Below the pieces are notes generated by a model. The model was not told the DNA's origin. It saw nothing but the letters and a program-made list of their open reading frames with translations, and searched no databases. Shown here one piece after another: positions 34,644-44,232 of a stretch of DNA of 51,137 bases. Positions within the stretch are counted from its first letter, which is position 1. Every line of letters starts with the position of its first letter. The position numbers and the translations under genes are program-made. The stretch is from a virus: IMG/VR virus record IMGVR_UViG_3300030098_003180, positions 1 to 51,137 of that record, one strand, 5' to 3'.

Positions 34644-36941
34644 TTATTCATTTTTGGACCTATTATCCAAATCTTTTTTATAATTTTGTAAAATATCATT
34701 AGCTCTAGCTTTATTTAAGTTAGCTTCAGCTGCCATTGTATTACGTAAAAGTTTTTGTTTTCCACCTGTTTCTACCATCTCTTTATTTAGGTTAGCTTTT
34801 ACTTGTTCTTTCTGTCTATTTATTTCAATTTCAGCATCTTTAACTTTTCCTTTAATACCTGCTTGAACAAGTTGTCTTTCTAGAGTCTCAATTGTTCCTT
34901 CTCTATCCTTAAGAGCTTCAGACATTTGTTGAACTTGACCTTGTAGTTGAGAGTATAAAGATTTACGTTGAACAATTTTTTCTTTATTCTTAATATCTGT
35001 TTCAGCAAGAACAGCTATATCGTCTACGACTCCCATTTGCAGTAATTGTTTTAATTCTTCTAGATATGCCCATCTATTTATAGGTAATGTAGAACCAGAT
35101 ACAACTCTTACATCAAACTTAACTGAATTTATATCCATAGATTTACCTATAGCTTCACCTAGATCATTATAGATAGGAACATTAATTTCCTGTTCTTTTC
35201 CTTCTTGAATTGCACTAGGCTGTATAATTCTAAACCTTTTATTAGCTGTATATGTTGCTTGAGAATAGTTCATTAATACTTCACCAACTTGTCTTAATGC
35301 AGGTTCTATACAAGTATTCATCCATTGTTTTATTCTTCTTGTTCCATATTCATCTAAAGCAAGCATACCTCTATAAGTTTCACTTGCTCCTCCAGTATCT
35401 CCCATCATAGAACTATATATACCTGCTAAATATTCCATATCACCTTTACTTTCTTGAACTATAGTAAAAAATGCATTAGATAATGGTGCAGGTTGAACTG
35501 GTGTCGGTGGAGTTACTCCTGGTCTTATAGGAAGCAATGCTCCTGGGCTTGAAGAATATCTTTCCCAAGTTTCAGCATCAATAGAACCTTCTTCATACAT
35601 CCATCTTAAACTACTACCTAAAGATGCATTGTGAACCATAATTTGATGAGCTTTATTAATTTCTTGCTGTTTACCTATTAAAGGCGCAACAGCACTCATT
35701 GGATAAGGAGTCCCTGTCCATTTATAATGAAAAGGTATTAATGGATATTCTGTAACTGTATCAGGTAATATTTTACTATACAACAACTGATCTCCTACTA
35801 CAACAGTTTGTTTTACTCTTGTATTATAAAATTGAATTTTATCTACTATATTATTTGCTATTGTTGGATTTTTTAATATTAACTTGTATTCTTTTTCAGT
35901 TATAATTTGATTTTCAATTTTAGAAGCTTCTGCTTGCAATTTACTCATACATTCTTGTTGGTAAGCTTGTATTTGTTGTTGCATCATTTCTTGAGCTTTT
36001 TTCATTTCTAAATTATAACGCTCTTCAAGAATTTCACCTGACTGTAATGCCATGTCCATTTTTTGTTTTTGCTCTAAAAATTGAACTTCTAATTCTTGAG
36101 CCATTTCAGCAACCATTACATCACATTGCTCTTTAAGCTGTTTTAAAACTTCAGGGCTAGGAGGTATTCTATAAAAGAGATTTACATATGATACTTTAAC
36201 TTTCTCGTATGTTTCAAAAAATTCACATAACTCATCTGTCTCTCCATAAGGAGTTACTCCTTGAGAGTTTTGCTCAGTATCATCATTATACATAAATAAC
36301 TTTTGATCTTCATCACCATTAGCTCTAATACTAAAAGATCTTTGGCTAGATTCATCACTATTAGATTTTTTAACTTTAGCTTTGTATTCTGGGAAAACAT
36401 TCATTAAGTGATGTCTTGGCAGAACTTTTCTAACCATAACAAACGCTGCATCTCTAAATAACATGTCTCTAGATTTAGGGTCTACATATATATCAAATGG
36501 TTCTGGATTTTGAACTACAACTTCACCCATTCCATTATCAGCATCTTTATCAACCGACACCATTAAATAACCCACTCCTTTAGTAACACAATCATTGATA
36601 GCGTTATTGTATAAAGTTGCCCCATTAGACCCTGCCCAAACATAATCTGACAAGTCTGACATTACAGCTGCTATATCAACATCGCTTCCTTCTACGCCTA
36701 TTGCTTGCCATCTAGGGTTATTAGCGGTAGCATAAAAGTTCAACATTTCAACAACAGGAAGTATTCTATTGATCGTAAAAGTAGGCATACCTTGTTCTTC
36801 TAAAGTGTCTTTTTCTTCTTGAGTTAACTGCTCATCATGAGCAAACTCATAACCTTTTTGATTAATATTTTCCCATTGTTTTCTAGTCCAACTATTAGCT
36901 AGATTATATAACTGTCTTATTTCATCAACTTTTTTAGCCAT
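34644..36941 (-). CDS. portal protein (P22/podovirus type)
   Basis: 765 residues, close to the 700-780 range of P22-like and crAss-like portals. N-terminal motifs such as 'FTINRILPVVEMLNFYATANNPRW' and 'DCVTKGVGYLMVSVDKDADN', the 'DPKSRDMLFRDAAFVMVRKVLPR' segment and the central stem region (MVHNASLGSSLRWM ... TPPTPVQPAPLSNAFF) match this family. The central and C-terminal parts hold long coiled coil (e.g. EVQFLEQKQKMDMALQSGEI; residues 660-765), corresponding to a barrel. It forms the dodecameric DNA gate of the head; the terminase binds to it during packaging. Confidence 0.85.
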   Translation of the reverse strand: MAKKVDEIRQLYNLANSWTRKQWENINQKGYEFAHDEQLTQEEKDTLEEQGMPTFTINRILPVVEMLNFYATANNPRWQAIGVEGSDVDIAAVMSDLSDYVWAGSNGATLYNNAINDCVTKGVGYLMVSVDKDADNGMGEVVVQNPEPFDIYVDPKSRDMLFRDAAFVMVRKVLPRHHLMNVFPEYKAKVKKSNSDESSQRSFSIRANGDEDQKLFMYNDDTEQNSQGVTPYGETDELCEFFETYEKVKVSYVNLFYRIPPSPEVLKQLKEQCDVMVAEMAQELEVQFLEQKQKMDMALQSGEILEERYNLEMKKAQEMMQQQIQAYQQECMSKLQAEASKIENQIITEKEYKLILKNPTIANNIVDKIQFYNTRVKQTVVVGDQLLYSKILPDTVTEYPLIPFHYKWTGTPYPMSAVAPLIGKQQEINKAHQIMVHNASLGSSLRWMYEEGSIDAETWERYSSSPGALLPIRPGVTPPTPVQPAPLSNAFFTIVQESKGDMEYLAGIYSSMMGDTGGASETYRGMLALDEYGTRRIKQWMNTCIEPALRQVGEVLMNYSQATYTANKRFRIIQPSAIQEGKEQEINVPIYNDLGEAIGKSMDINSVKFDVRVVSGSTLPINRWAYLEELKQLLQMGVVDDIAVLAETDIKNKEKIVQRKSLYSQLQGQVQQMSEALKDREGTIETLERQLVQAGIKGKVKDAEIEINRQKEQVKANLNKEMVETGGKQKLLRNTMAAEANLNKARANDILQNYKKDLDNRSKNE

Positions 36942-36943
36942 TA

Positions 36944-37336
36944 TTACTCCTTAATTTCAAAATGAGGAAAGTCATCAAATCTATTATCATGAACATACCA
37001 ATCTTGATCCCAGTCTCCACCCCATCTTAATGTTATACCCATAGATTTTGCTATCCCAATAACAAATCCAGCAAATAAATGAAAGCGTTCCCTATCATCC
37101 CAATCAATAGGATAAGGAACAACATCAGCAGCCTTAGACGGGTTAGCATTGTGCCTTCCATTTGGCCAATAGACTTTTGTTTTTCCTTCTTCATAGAGTT
37201 CATTTTGTCTTACCTCACCTCTGTGACCTTCTATAACAGCACAGTCAACATGTTTAATTACTTCATTAAATACTTTCTGCAATTTTTTATCGCAGGTTGC
37301 TAAATTCTTTTTACTTCTTCTTCCAAAATACGGCAT
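36944..37336 (-). CDS. M15-family peptidoglycan peptidase (endolysin)
   Basis: 130 residues, the size of small phage M15 L-alanyl-D-glutamate / D-Ala peptidases. Zinc ligands are visible: His62 in GRHNANPSKAAD (His62, Asp71) and His125 in DFPHFE, with the conserved WGGDWDQDWYVHD segment before it. It would cleave peptide bridges of peptidoglycan after the holin opens the membrane. No signal peptide. A second M15-type gene lies directly upstream on the same strand. Start ATG follows AGGAGAA. Confidence 0.85.
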   Translation of the reverse strand: MPYFGRRSKKNLATCDKKLQKVFNEVIKHVDCAVIEGHRGEVRQNELYEEGKTKVYWPNGRHNANPSKAADVVPYPIDWDDRERFHLFAGFVIGIAKSMGITLRWGGDWDQDWYVHDNRFDDFPHFEIKE

Positions 37337-37345
37337 AATGTTCTC

Positions 37346-38065
37346 CTATTTGTCTTTTATGTATCCATATATTTTTTCTATATTAGTAGTGTCCATTGGT
37401 TCTAATAAAGGATCTATAGTCATTTCATCTCCTGTATATTTCCTATTTTTACTAGGCTCCCAATAATAGTCTGTAGAATAAACACTATCTAAATAAGTCA
37501 TTAATTTTCTGTAACTAGCTTTAGTTTCTTTTTCATTTTTAAAATACCAAGCTTTCACATTTGGTTGGTGAGCTACTTCAGGATATTTTTGAAAAAAATC
37601 AGAAACAAATCTAGTTGCCCCAACATGTCTTGAGTCCCAATCCCAACCCCAAAAATAACCATAATCTTTTGCCGCTGTTCCTATTGCTCTGTAAGGTTTT
37701 TGAGTAGCATAAGTTCTTCCATCCATAACCTTACCATCTATGGAAATATTAAAATCTGCAGCAGCACCAAAATTATGCATTCCAATAGAAGATTTACTTC
37801 TTCCTGATTCATATAACTCCCATTGCTCATCTAAATCTCTATGCATTCCCTTATGCTCATCTAAACTTACTTTAACGTCTTTACCTGGATATTGAACTCT
37901 TAATATTTTTTCAGCATTAACAGCTATTTGTCTAGCATTCTTATAAAATTGATCACTATCCCATTTAGGTTTTTCTGGGGTCTTAGATTTTGTAGGAAGT
38001 TTTGTTCCAATTATATTACCATTGTCATCATATAAATATTGTATATCACTCACGCTGTAACCCAA
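37346..38065 (-). CDS. second M15-like peptidase
   Basis: 239 residues. 'SSIGMHNFGAAADF' holds the first two zinc ligands (His97, Asp104; H-x6-D), with Asp and His further on in WDWDSRHVGATRF. An arginine/glutamate helix (HRDLDEQWELYESGR) before the site is typical of M15 peptidases. The C-terminal 80 residues are an extra basic domain not seen in the short 130-residue neighbour. It may be a virion-associated lysin, since it lies between the terminase and the portal genes, or a functional partner of the small endolysin. Confidence 0.75.
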   Translation of the reverse strand: MGYSVSDIQYLYDDNGNIIGTKLPTKSKTPEKPKWDSDQFYKNARQIAVNAEKILRVQYPGKDVKVSLDEHKGMHRDLDEQWELYESGRSKSSIGMHNFGAAADFNISIDGKVMDGRTYATQKPYRAIGTAAKDYGYFWGWDWDSRHVGATRFVSDFFQKYPEVAHQPNVKAWYFKNEKETKASYRKLMTYLDSVYSTDYYWEPSKNRKYTGDEMTIDPLLEPMDTTNIEKIYGYIKDK

Positions 38066-39603
38066 CTCCTTGCTTTAGGTTTTTGTTTAAACCATCCATC
38101 TTTACTGTTAGAAATACCTTGGGGTGGATAAGCATATTTACAAGCATAAGCTAATGCATCAATAGTATCATCATGAGCCATACGAGGCCCAAATGTAGAA
38201 ATTTCTCTATGTAAATCATAATGTTCTTTTTTAATATGTATCTGTCCCACAGAAAATCTTTGAGCAAGTATTTCTTGTATCCTGTCTCTTTTAGACATAC
38301 GAGTACCTGGTTTCTCTTCTTTGAAAGGAACATTAAATTGGTTCCTTCTTCTCATTTCAGCACGAATAGCTTGAAACACTGGTTTACTCATAGTCGTATC
38401 CTCGATAGTAAATAATGTTGGTTTATAAAAGTTAGCATAATCAAATATGTAATCAACTATACCTTTTTTGTCCATTCCTGGTATTCCAAGAACAGGTAAA
38501 GATCTGTTTCTAATATAATCCAATATATATATATTATTATCTGGTGTTACTGCAACAGCCAGTATAACACTAAAATCGGAATCGCGCCTAGCACTATCAG
38601 TAGCGGGATCAACACCCACATAGATTGAACACGGCTTCGGATCATCTCCATCGGGTATAACATAAGTGATACCACTTTCTTCATCTTTTGTAAACTTGCC
38701 ATCCCAAAATTTAATATGATCTCTTGTAAATATCGCATCTTCTTCACTTTGTACCTCCATCATGTATTCTTGATAAAATTTTTGCGGAGTTCCACTGTCT
38801 GCGTAGAACTTCTTTTTTCTTGTCATTTCTTTATGACCAAACCACGAAGGCCATAAAGGTGTACCATCCTCTTGTAAAGCTTTGTATGTTATAACTCTCC
38901 AACTAAAATCTTCTTTTTCTTTCTTGGCTTGTTCGTGTCCTATTAAAATCTTTTGTATAAATGCATCATAATGCACTGGTGTTCCATTAATTCTCAGTCT
39001 ACCTGTTTTTGGTTCGAGCGCAGGAAAGACGACAGCAGTAACGAGGTTGGATATTTTAGCCCTACTTTCTGGTGTAATCGTATTATTCTCATCCTCAAAA
39101 TCATCGAGAACAATAAGATCATAACGTTTATGAAGCTTAGCACCACCACGAATACCAGATAAATTGGACTTAGAAATAAGTTTACAATTGTTTTTAAGCT
39201 CGATATCATCTTCTGTCCATTTCCTTCCTTTTAAATCACCAAAGTAATATTTAATTCTTTCATTAAATTCTAAATGATATTTAATATAATCTAAGTTAGG
39301 TACTGATATTTTACTTGAAGCAGCAACCCATCCATAAAATAAAGGCTCATCAGCAAAACAAAAATCGTGTAAGATATTACATTTAGTTAGTACAGTTTTA
39401 CCATGACCCCTAGGTAGTATGACAGCAAGCTGTCTGCAAGATAAATCATTTAAAGAATCAGCAACTTCGTAATGAAAAAATGGTGATTCACTTCTCATAA
39501 AATCTTCATGTAAAAATAATTTACCAAAAGCAATTAAATCTTTATGAGCTAATTGTAACTCTTCTTCTGCTTGACTTACATTTCTAGAATTTATATTAGC
39601 CAT
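38050..39603 (-). CDS. terL: terminase large subunit
   Basis: 517 residues. ATPase domain: Walker A LPRGHGKT (63-70), Walker B YDLIVLDDFEDE (about 162-173). Nuclease domain: first Asp in YVGVDPATD (about 323-331), Glu/Asp in FTIEDTTMS, and the last acidic residues in HDDTIDALAYACKYA. It packages DNA through the portal and cuts the concatemer. The gene starts one base before the end of the LamG gene stop (TAATG) and its 3' end overlaps the M15 gene by 16 nt. The separation from the small subunit by about 3.9 kb of unrelated genes is unusual. Confidence 0.93.
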   Translation of the reverse strand: MANINSRNVSQAEEELQLAHKDLIAFGKLFLHEDFMRSESPFFHYEVADSLNDLSCRQLAVILPRGHGKTVLTKCNILHDFCFADEPLFYGWVAASSKISVPNLDYIKYHLEFNERIKYYFGDLKGRKWTEDDIELKNNCKLISKSNLSGIRGGAKLHKRYDLIVLDDFEDENNTITPESRAKISNLVTAVVFPALEPKTGRLRINGTPVHYDAFIQKILIGHEQAKKEKEDFSWRVITYKALQEDGTPLWPSWFGHKEMTRKKKFYADSGTPQKFYQEYMMEVQSEEDAIFTRDHIKFWDGKFTKDEESGITYVIPDGDDPKPCSIYVGVDPATDSARRDSDFSVILAVAVTPDNNIYILDYIRNRSLPVLGIPGMDKKGIVDYIFDYANFYKPTLFTIEDTTMSKPVFQAIRAEMRRRNQFNVPFKEEKPGTRMSKRDRIQEILAQRFSVGQIHIKKEHYDLHREISTFGPRMAHDDTIDALAYACKYAYPPQGISNSKDGWFKQKPKARSWVTA

Positions 39604-41369
39604 TATTGCTCACTCCAAGTAGGGTGATTTGCAGTATTAAGATAAATTTTATCATCTGTGTGAATTACATTTCTGCCCCCTTTAGTACCTGGTACACATT
39701 GAATAGTATAAGGTGACTCCCAGCTTGTTGCTTGTATTCTTGTATAAGGGCTTCCTGTTCTTGCAAATTGTTCTGGGCCATCACCAAAAACCCAGTAATA
39801 GTTTAAATCGTCTCTACAAGACTGATCTGGCCCTATCCAGTTAGCTTGTGCTCCTGATTTGTATATTTCGGTTACCTCAGAACTACTTAAAGCTTTACCT
39901 TTCCAAACACCTATTTGAGATATTGCTCCTTTAAAATTTCCAGCTTCACCTCTAAGACGCTCTGTTCCTCCAGCTTCTTGATCTGCATAGTTGCTTCCTA
40001 TCCTACCTATATATAATCTATCGCTCTCAGCTGCTGGTGAACCACCAAACGGAACATTATGTGTTAAAGTTCCGTCAGCTGTAGCATTTCTATATATTGT
40101 AAATATATCGTCAGATCCAGAACCATCTAATTCAGCTGAGATAGTAAACAAACTCCATGTATCAGATGAAAAAGAACCAGACGGAGCAGTACCACCATCA
40201 TCAGCCCAATTATCAAAACTTGAATTAACAAGACCAAACCACTCTGTTGACTCATTTTCTTGTAATGAGAAATAAGGCTTTAATCCTAAAAGGCCCATTC
40301 TAAAATTTATATCAATATCAGATGAGCTAAAATCAATTAATGATTGAAATGCACTTCCGCTATAGTCTGATTTAAACCATATAGCTATGGTAAAAGATTC
40401 AGCGCTTCCTGGTCTGAAAAAAGAAGTAGCACCCATTTTTAAATAAGCATGCTGATCATCATAATTTGTTCTAGTGGGAGTGCCTTCATATGTAGAAGGA
40501 TCATTTCCATCAAAATTTAACTGAAATTGATTAACATTACTTACAACACTTTGTAAACCATTTGGTAATTCTGTAGATTGAAAATCTGCTTCAACCATAT
40601 TAGTTGCTGTTAAATGATTTGAAAAAGAACTCAAATCTTTAATGCCACCAGATCCTGTAGAACAATATTGTTTATTTAAAGGCCACCAAGCTTGAAGATC
40701 ACCTCCAATTTCATCTCTTAGAATTTCTGAAGGATTTATACCGTAACCATTATTATACAAATTACGAGAATACCACTTTAAAGCATTTCCATCATCAGGT
40801 GATCCAGTTCCATTCCAGAGAATAAATTGAGTTATATTACCAGTAAAATCTCCATCACATAAAACTAAACTTGTACCACCACCATTTACAGTTTTAGCAA
40901 AATTAGTATCAGTATATTCTAAATTTCCATTTATATAACATTCTAAATCTTTTTGGGCATAGTCGTATCCTATACAAATGTGATACCATTTATCGTGATC
41001 TAAATCATAATCTATTGTTGTATCAACATAAGCAGTACCATTACCATGAGACATAACTAGTTTTTCACTATCACCAGCACCATCTACATAAGATAATTTA
41101 ATACCTTTAGTAGAACCTACAATTTCAAATATTACAGCAGAATGAGTTCCAGTTGTTGAACTTGCGTCTGCAGTTGGTCTAAACCAAAAAGCAATGTTAT
41201 AACTATAAACATATCCTATAGCATCCCAATCTCCACCAGCAGGACCAGTCATACCTGTTTGATCATTATCAGAATCAGAAAAAACAACAGAACTAACTAA
41301 ATCTCCACCAATTGGAGATAACCCTTCATTAAATCCAGGCTTTATAAGTGATTGCCCTATTCTTAACAT
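39603..41369 (-). CDS. double LamG (concanavalin-like) carbohydrate-binding protein
   Basis: 588 residues from the ATG at 41369, chosen because it follows the previous stop by one base; an upstream TTG/ATG would overlap that gene. Two LamG/ConA-like domains are seen: residues about 55-205 (AFWFRPTADAS, KWYHICIGYD, LECYINGNLEYTD, ITQFILWNG) and about 315-500 (FTIAIWFKSDYSGS, WSLFTISAELDG, RLYIGRIGSN, ISQIGVWKGKALS). These folds bind sugars or host surface glycans. In a podovirus this fits an adsorption or head-decoration protein. Located between terminase genes rather than among fibres. Confidence 0.75.
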   Translation of the reverse strand: MLRIGQSLIKPGFNEGLSPIGGDLVSSVVFSDSDNDQTGMTGPAGGDWDAIGYVYSYNIAFWFRPTADASSTTGTHSAVIFEIVGSTKGIKLSYVDGAGDSEKLVMSHGNGTAYVDTTIDYDLDHDKWYHICIGYDYAQKDLECYINGNLEYTDTNFAKTVNGGGTSLVLCDGDFTGNITQFILWNGTGSPDDGNALKWYSRNLYNNGYGINPSEILRDEIGGDLQAWWPLNKQYCSTGSGGIKDLSSFSNHLTATNMVEADFQSTELPNGLQSVVSNVNQFQLNFDGNDPSTYEGTPTRTNYDDQHAYLKMGATSFFRPGSAESFTIAIWFKSDYSGSAFQSLIDFSSSDIDINFRMGLLGLKPYFSLQENESTEWFGLVNSSFDNWADDGGTAPSGSFSSDTWSLFTISAELDGSGSDDIFTIYRNATADGTLTHNVPFGGSPAAESDRLYIGRIGSNYADQEAGGTERLRGEAGNFKGAISQIGVWKGKALSSSEVTEIYKSGAQANWIGPDQSCRDDLNYYWVFGDGPEQFARTGSPYTRIQATSWESPYTIQCVPGTKGGRNVIHTDDKIYLNTANHPTWSEQ

Positions 41370-41370
41370 A

Positions 41371-41730
41371 TTACCCCATATAACATATACATGCCATACC
41401 ATTGGTTGTTAAACTAACAGAAGACCATCTACCATATATTATTACTCCCCTAGGAAATATTACATTGTTATCGACAGCGTTTCCTCCCGCCTCATAACCT
41501 GTTCCCAATATTTCACCAGAAGCAATACCTGCATAATCATTATTTTCTGGAAGAAGTGTGTCAAACTTTACATCAGTTAACATCATAATAGCCATAACCA
41601 CTCTTGGTTTACTTGGTGTAAAAGTTGTTGCTGCTGTATCTAAATAGACGGACCCTAATTGCCCTAGTGATGCGTTTTGTGCTTCTTGCACAGTTAAGGT
41701 TTGTAAACCTTTATTAAATCCAAATGCCAT
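41371..41730 (-). CDS. small beta-rich protein, unknown
   Basis: 119 residues, Gly/Ala/Thr-rich. 'LGQLGSVYLDTAATTFTPSKPRVVMAIMMLTDVKFD' is followed by 'ASGEILGTGYEAGGNAVDNNVIFPRGVIIYGRW', giving a pattern of strands reminiscent of the small virion beta sandwiches further along the arm. No membrane or catalytic motif. It is followed after one base by the LamG protein and may form part of the same appendage. AGGAGGGTAAT precedes the start. Confidence 0.45.
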   Translation of the reverse strand: MAFGFNKGLQTLTVQEAQNASLGQLGSVYLDTAATTFTPSKPRVVMAIMMLTDVKFDTLLPENNDYAGIASGEILGTGYEAGGNAVDNNVIFPRGVIIYGRWSSVSLTTNGMACICYMG

Positions 41731-41780
41731 ATTACCCTCCTACCCTAAGCACTGGCTGTGCGTGAATGGGTTGTTATTTA

Positions 41781-42371
41781 TTAATATCCTATTTCTGAAG
41801 CTCTTGGTTTTTTTCTAGTTTCAAAATCTTCAATTTTATTTATATCTTCAAAAGACAACTCTTTAAACAATTCTTTATTTGCTTCCTCAGTAGTATAAGG
41901 TACTCTATCATTATCAATTACATCTACTTTAGTAGGGTCATTTTGCTCATAGTTAGCAACAGGAGCAGAAGTTGTAGTAGTATTTACACTAGCCATTGCA
42001 GGTTTAGGAGGCATTTTATATGTTGTCATTTCTCTATCACCAGTCATAGGTGGTTTATTAATAACCTCATTTTCAACACCTCTTTCTGCCATATCATAAG
42101 TTGTTTGTCCAGTTATTCCTGACATAGGAGCGTCACTTTTAGGATACATAGTAGTACCTTCTGTTTGATAATCTTGTCCTGCTTTAACAGGATTGAAGTC
42201 TCTATTCTCATAAAAATTATATACAGTATCTACTACTTTAGCAGCTGCTGCAGCTCCACCAAGTTCTGCTATACTATTTATTAACCATGATATAGGTGAT
42301 GATTCACGTGTCGGTTTAGTTTTACCTGGGCCAGGAACTTTAGGGTATGGATTTCTTTTATGCTTATCCAT
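41781..42371 (-). CDS. proline-rich unknown protein
   Basis: 196 residues; basic N-terminus (MDKHKRNPYPKVPGPGKTKP), a short hydrophobic helix (ISWLINSIAELGGAAAAAKVVDTV, about residues 27-50), then a polar Pro/Thr-rich tail (RPTTYKMPPKPAM type) and an acidic end. Overlaps the stop of the 368-residue gene by one base. Could be a minor head protein located near the terminase small subunit product. No family recognised. Confidence 0.45.
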   Translation of the reverse strand: MDKHKRNPYPKVPGPGKTKPTRESSPISWLINSIAELGGAAAAAKVVDTVYNFYENRDFNPVKAGQDYQTEGTTMYPKSDAPMSGITGQTTYDMAERGVENEVINKPPMTGDREMTTYKMPPKPAMASVNTTTTSAPVANYEQNDPTKVDVIDNDRVPYTTEEANKELFKELSFEDINKIEDFETRKKPRASEIGY

Positions 42372-43477
42372 TAGTACCCCGCATCTTCTATATTTCTTCT
42401 CATTCTTTCTTCAAAATCTGCATTGGTTTTCATTTTTTCTTCAAAAGCTTTTTTACCCTCTTGTGTATATCCAGCTGTATTTGTCTGCCAAACTAAATCT
42501 CTAACATCAGGCTGATAGCCATCATTATAACTTTGATTATTTAATGCCATATTTAATGATTTAGTAGCCGCATCAGCAAAACCTTCACCTGCTTCTGCCC
42601 CTGTGTAATCAATGCCCCACTTAAACATTCTTCTAGAATAATCTCTAGCAGTTTCACCTTCGTTAAGATAACCAAATCTTTGACCTTGAACTCCTATATT
42701 CTCCAGTAGAGTTTGTTGACCTTTTGTATCAAGACTTTCATATAAACCTTTTAACTGATCTAAATTACCTTCTCTAAAATGATGAACATCAAAACCAAAA
42801 TCTCTCATACTTAGATTGTCCCATCCTAATCTACCGCTTGAAAATCCTTTATCACTTGCTTTCATTGAAGTAGGATTTGCCCATCTAAGCGGATCGTTTG
42901 CTATATGCTTTTTGTAAAACGCTAAATCGGAACTTGACAGACCTCTATCTTTAACGTGTTGAGGTACATCGCCATCATTAAGAGCCCAATGTAATGTATT
43001 TTGATCCTGCATCATATCTATCATCATTTCATTTCTTGTAGCTACATCACCAGTATCAAGTGCATGTTTTAATCTTCCTTGATTATATTCACTATACAAT
43101 TCAGCTCTTCTTCTGTCATGATCCATTATTGCTCGATTATATGAATATTCAGTTCCTCTTCCACGAAGCTCTTTTGTAAGAGCATCATAATCACCTAGCT
43201 CATTATCTAAACCAAGTATATCTCTAAGCTTACCTCTTACACCACCTTCTCTTTTGGTTATTTCTGGTAGATCTTCATAATCAAGAGATCTCTGCCAAGA
43301 ATCTTCACCTTCTTTTGAGACTCCTGATAGAGACATTGCTATATTGTGACCTATAGTATCTTTCTTTCCTTCTAAAGCATCTTTAGCTCTTCCAAAAACT
43401 CGACCCTCTTGCCCTCCTTGAAATAAACCTTTGTCATCTTTTAGCGAACCCATTATTTTATCCATTATCTTGCTCAT
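42371..43477 (-). CDS. unknown 368-residue protein
   Basis: Lys/Asp/Arg-rich, predicted helical, with repeated Met/Leu/Tyr/Arg segments (e.g. EYSYNRAIMDHDRRRAELYSE). No cysteine or catalytic motif. Its start ATG overlaps the stop of the terminase small subunit (ATGA), and its stop meets the next gene. In podoviruses the genes between terS and terL are often unknown head-associated proteins. No family recognised. Confidence 0.45.
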   Translation of the reverse strand: MSKIMDKIMGSLKDDKGLFQGGQEGRVFGRAKDALEGKKDTIGHNIAMSLSGVSKEGEDSWQRSLDYEDLPEITKREGGVRGKLRDILGLDNELGDYDALTKELRGRGTEYSYNRAIMDHDRRRAELYSEYNQGRLKHALDTGDVATRNEMMIDMMQDQNTLHWALNDGDVPQHVKDRGLSSSDLAFYKKHIANDPLRWANPTSMKASDKGFSSGRLGWDNLSMRDFGFDVHHFREGNLDQLKGLYESLDTKGQQTLLENIGVQGQRFGYLNEGETARDYSRRMFKWGIDYTGAEAGEGFADAATKSLNMALNNQSYNDGYQPDVRDLVWQTNTAGYTQEGKKAFEEKMKTNADFEERMRRNIEDAGY

Positions 43478-44202
43478 TTTATCTCCTTTGGCCTTTCCGC
43501 CTCTGCTAGCTTATCTTTACTAAACCCTTGAAATACAGCACCAGTAAGTTGAGTAACTTGTGTTTTATTTTTATCTTCTAAATCCATAATGTCTGCAAGT
43601 TTAAATAAAGCTTTTAATTTAGTTTCATCTTTTTCAGAAGACATAGCAATAGTATTGATATTCTTTAATATACTATTTTCATTTATACCTAACTCTTCTA
43701 AAACAGGTTTTAATTCTTCTTTCATAGCTGTTTTTATCCTCGTAGTTTTTACTAATTGTCCAGCCCGCAATCCAGCATAGTGCGGGTCATTTGTAGGAAA
43801 TGCCTTTAGATACGCCTTGCGGGCATCCATTCCAGATGCTAAGTACTGGACAAATTCATGTTCCCTACTTGATAGATTCTCTCTATCTTCAATTCTTTGG
43901 TTTCTCTCTACATGGCCACCTATACTATATATATTTACCCTTTTAGAGGTGTCCATCTTAGTTTTCTCTGATACTATAAATGTACCTGTACAAGTACCTA
44001 TATATCTTTGCTGTCTATCTTTTCCGTAAGGTTTCATCATAGATCCTTCACGTAAAATCTGTATTACGCAACCATCATCAGATTTAACCCAATCACCTAT
44101 AGAACCTTTTCTCCAGTTATACAGATAGTCTATATCATTAGGTATTTCTTCAGTATCTTCAAAAACTGTGTGCTCTATTTTATTTATCTTATATGTTCTC
44201 AT
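43474..44202 (-). CDS. terS: terminase small subunit
   Basis: 242 residues using the ATG at 44202; a TTG start at 44223 would add seven residues but falls in the loop of a hairpin. The central part (LSSREHEFVQYLASGMDARKAYLKAF ... AGLRAGQLVKTTRIKTAMKE) is the helix-turn-helix/oligomerisation signature of phage terminase small subunits, followed by coiled-coil helices (LEELGINENSILKNINTIAM). The N-terminal 100 residues are a beta-rich extra domain not usual for the family. It recognises the packaging site. Preceded by a small 61-residue gene and an 8-bp hairpin. Confidence 0.75.
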   Translation of the reverse strand: MRTYKINKIEHTVFEDTEEIPNDIDYLYNWRKGSIGDWVKSDDGCVIQILREGSMMKPYGKDRQQRYIGTCTGTFIVSEKTKMDTSKRVNIYSIGGHVERNQRIEDRENLSSREHEFVQYLASGMDARKAYLKAFPTNDPHYAGLRAGQLVKTTRIKTAMKEELKPVLEELGINENSILKNINTIAMSSEKDETKLKALFKLADIMDLEDKNKTQVTQLTGAVFQGFSKDKLAEAERPKEIK

Positions 44203-44210
44203 ATATAACC

Positions 44211-44231
44211 CTAAACCCGCCAAGGGTTTAG
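44211..44231 (-). promoter_or_regulatory. hairpin in front of terS
   Basis: CTAAACCC (44211-44218) pairs perfectly with GGGTTTAG (44224-44231), 5-nt loop, ending 8 nt before the terS ATG. No T tract follows, so regulation of translation or mRNA stability is more likely than termination. Confidence 0.5.
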
Positions 44232-44232
44232 A

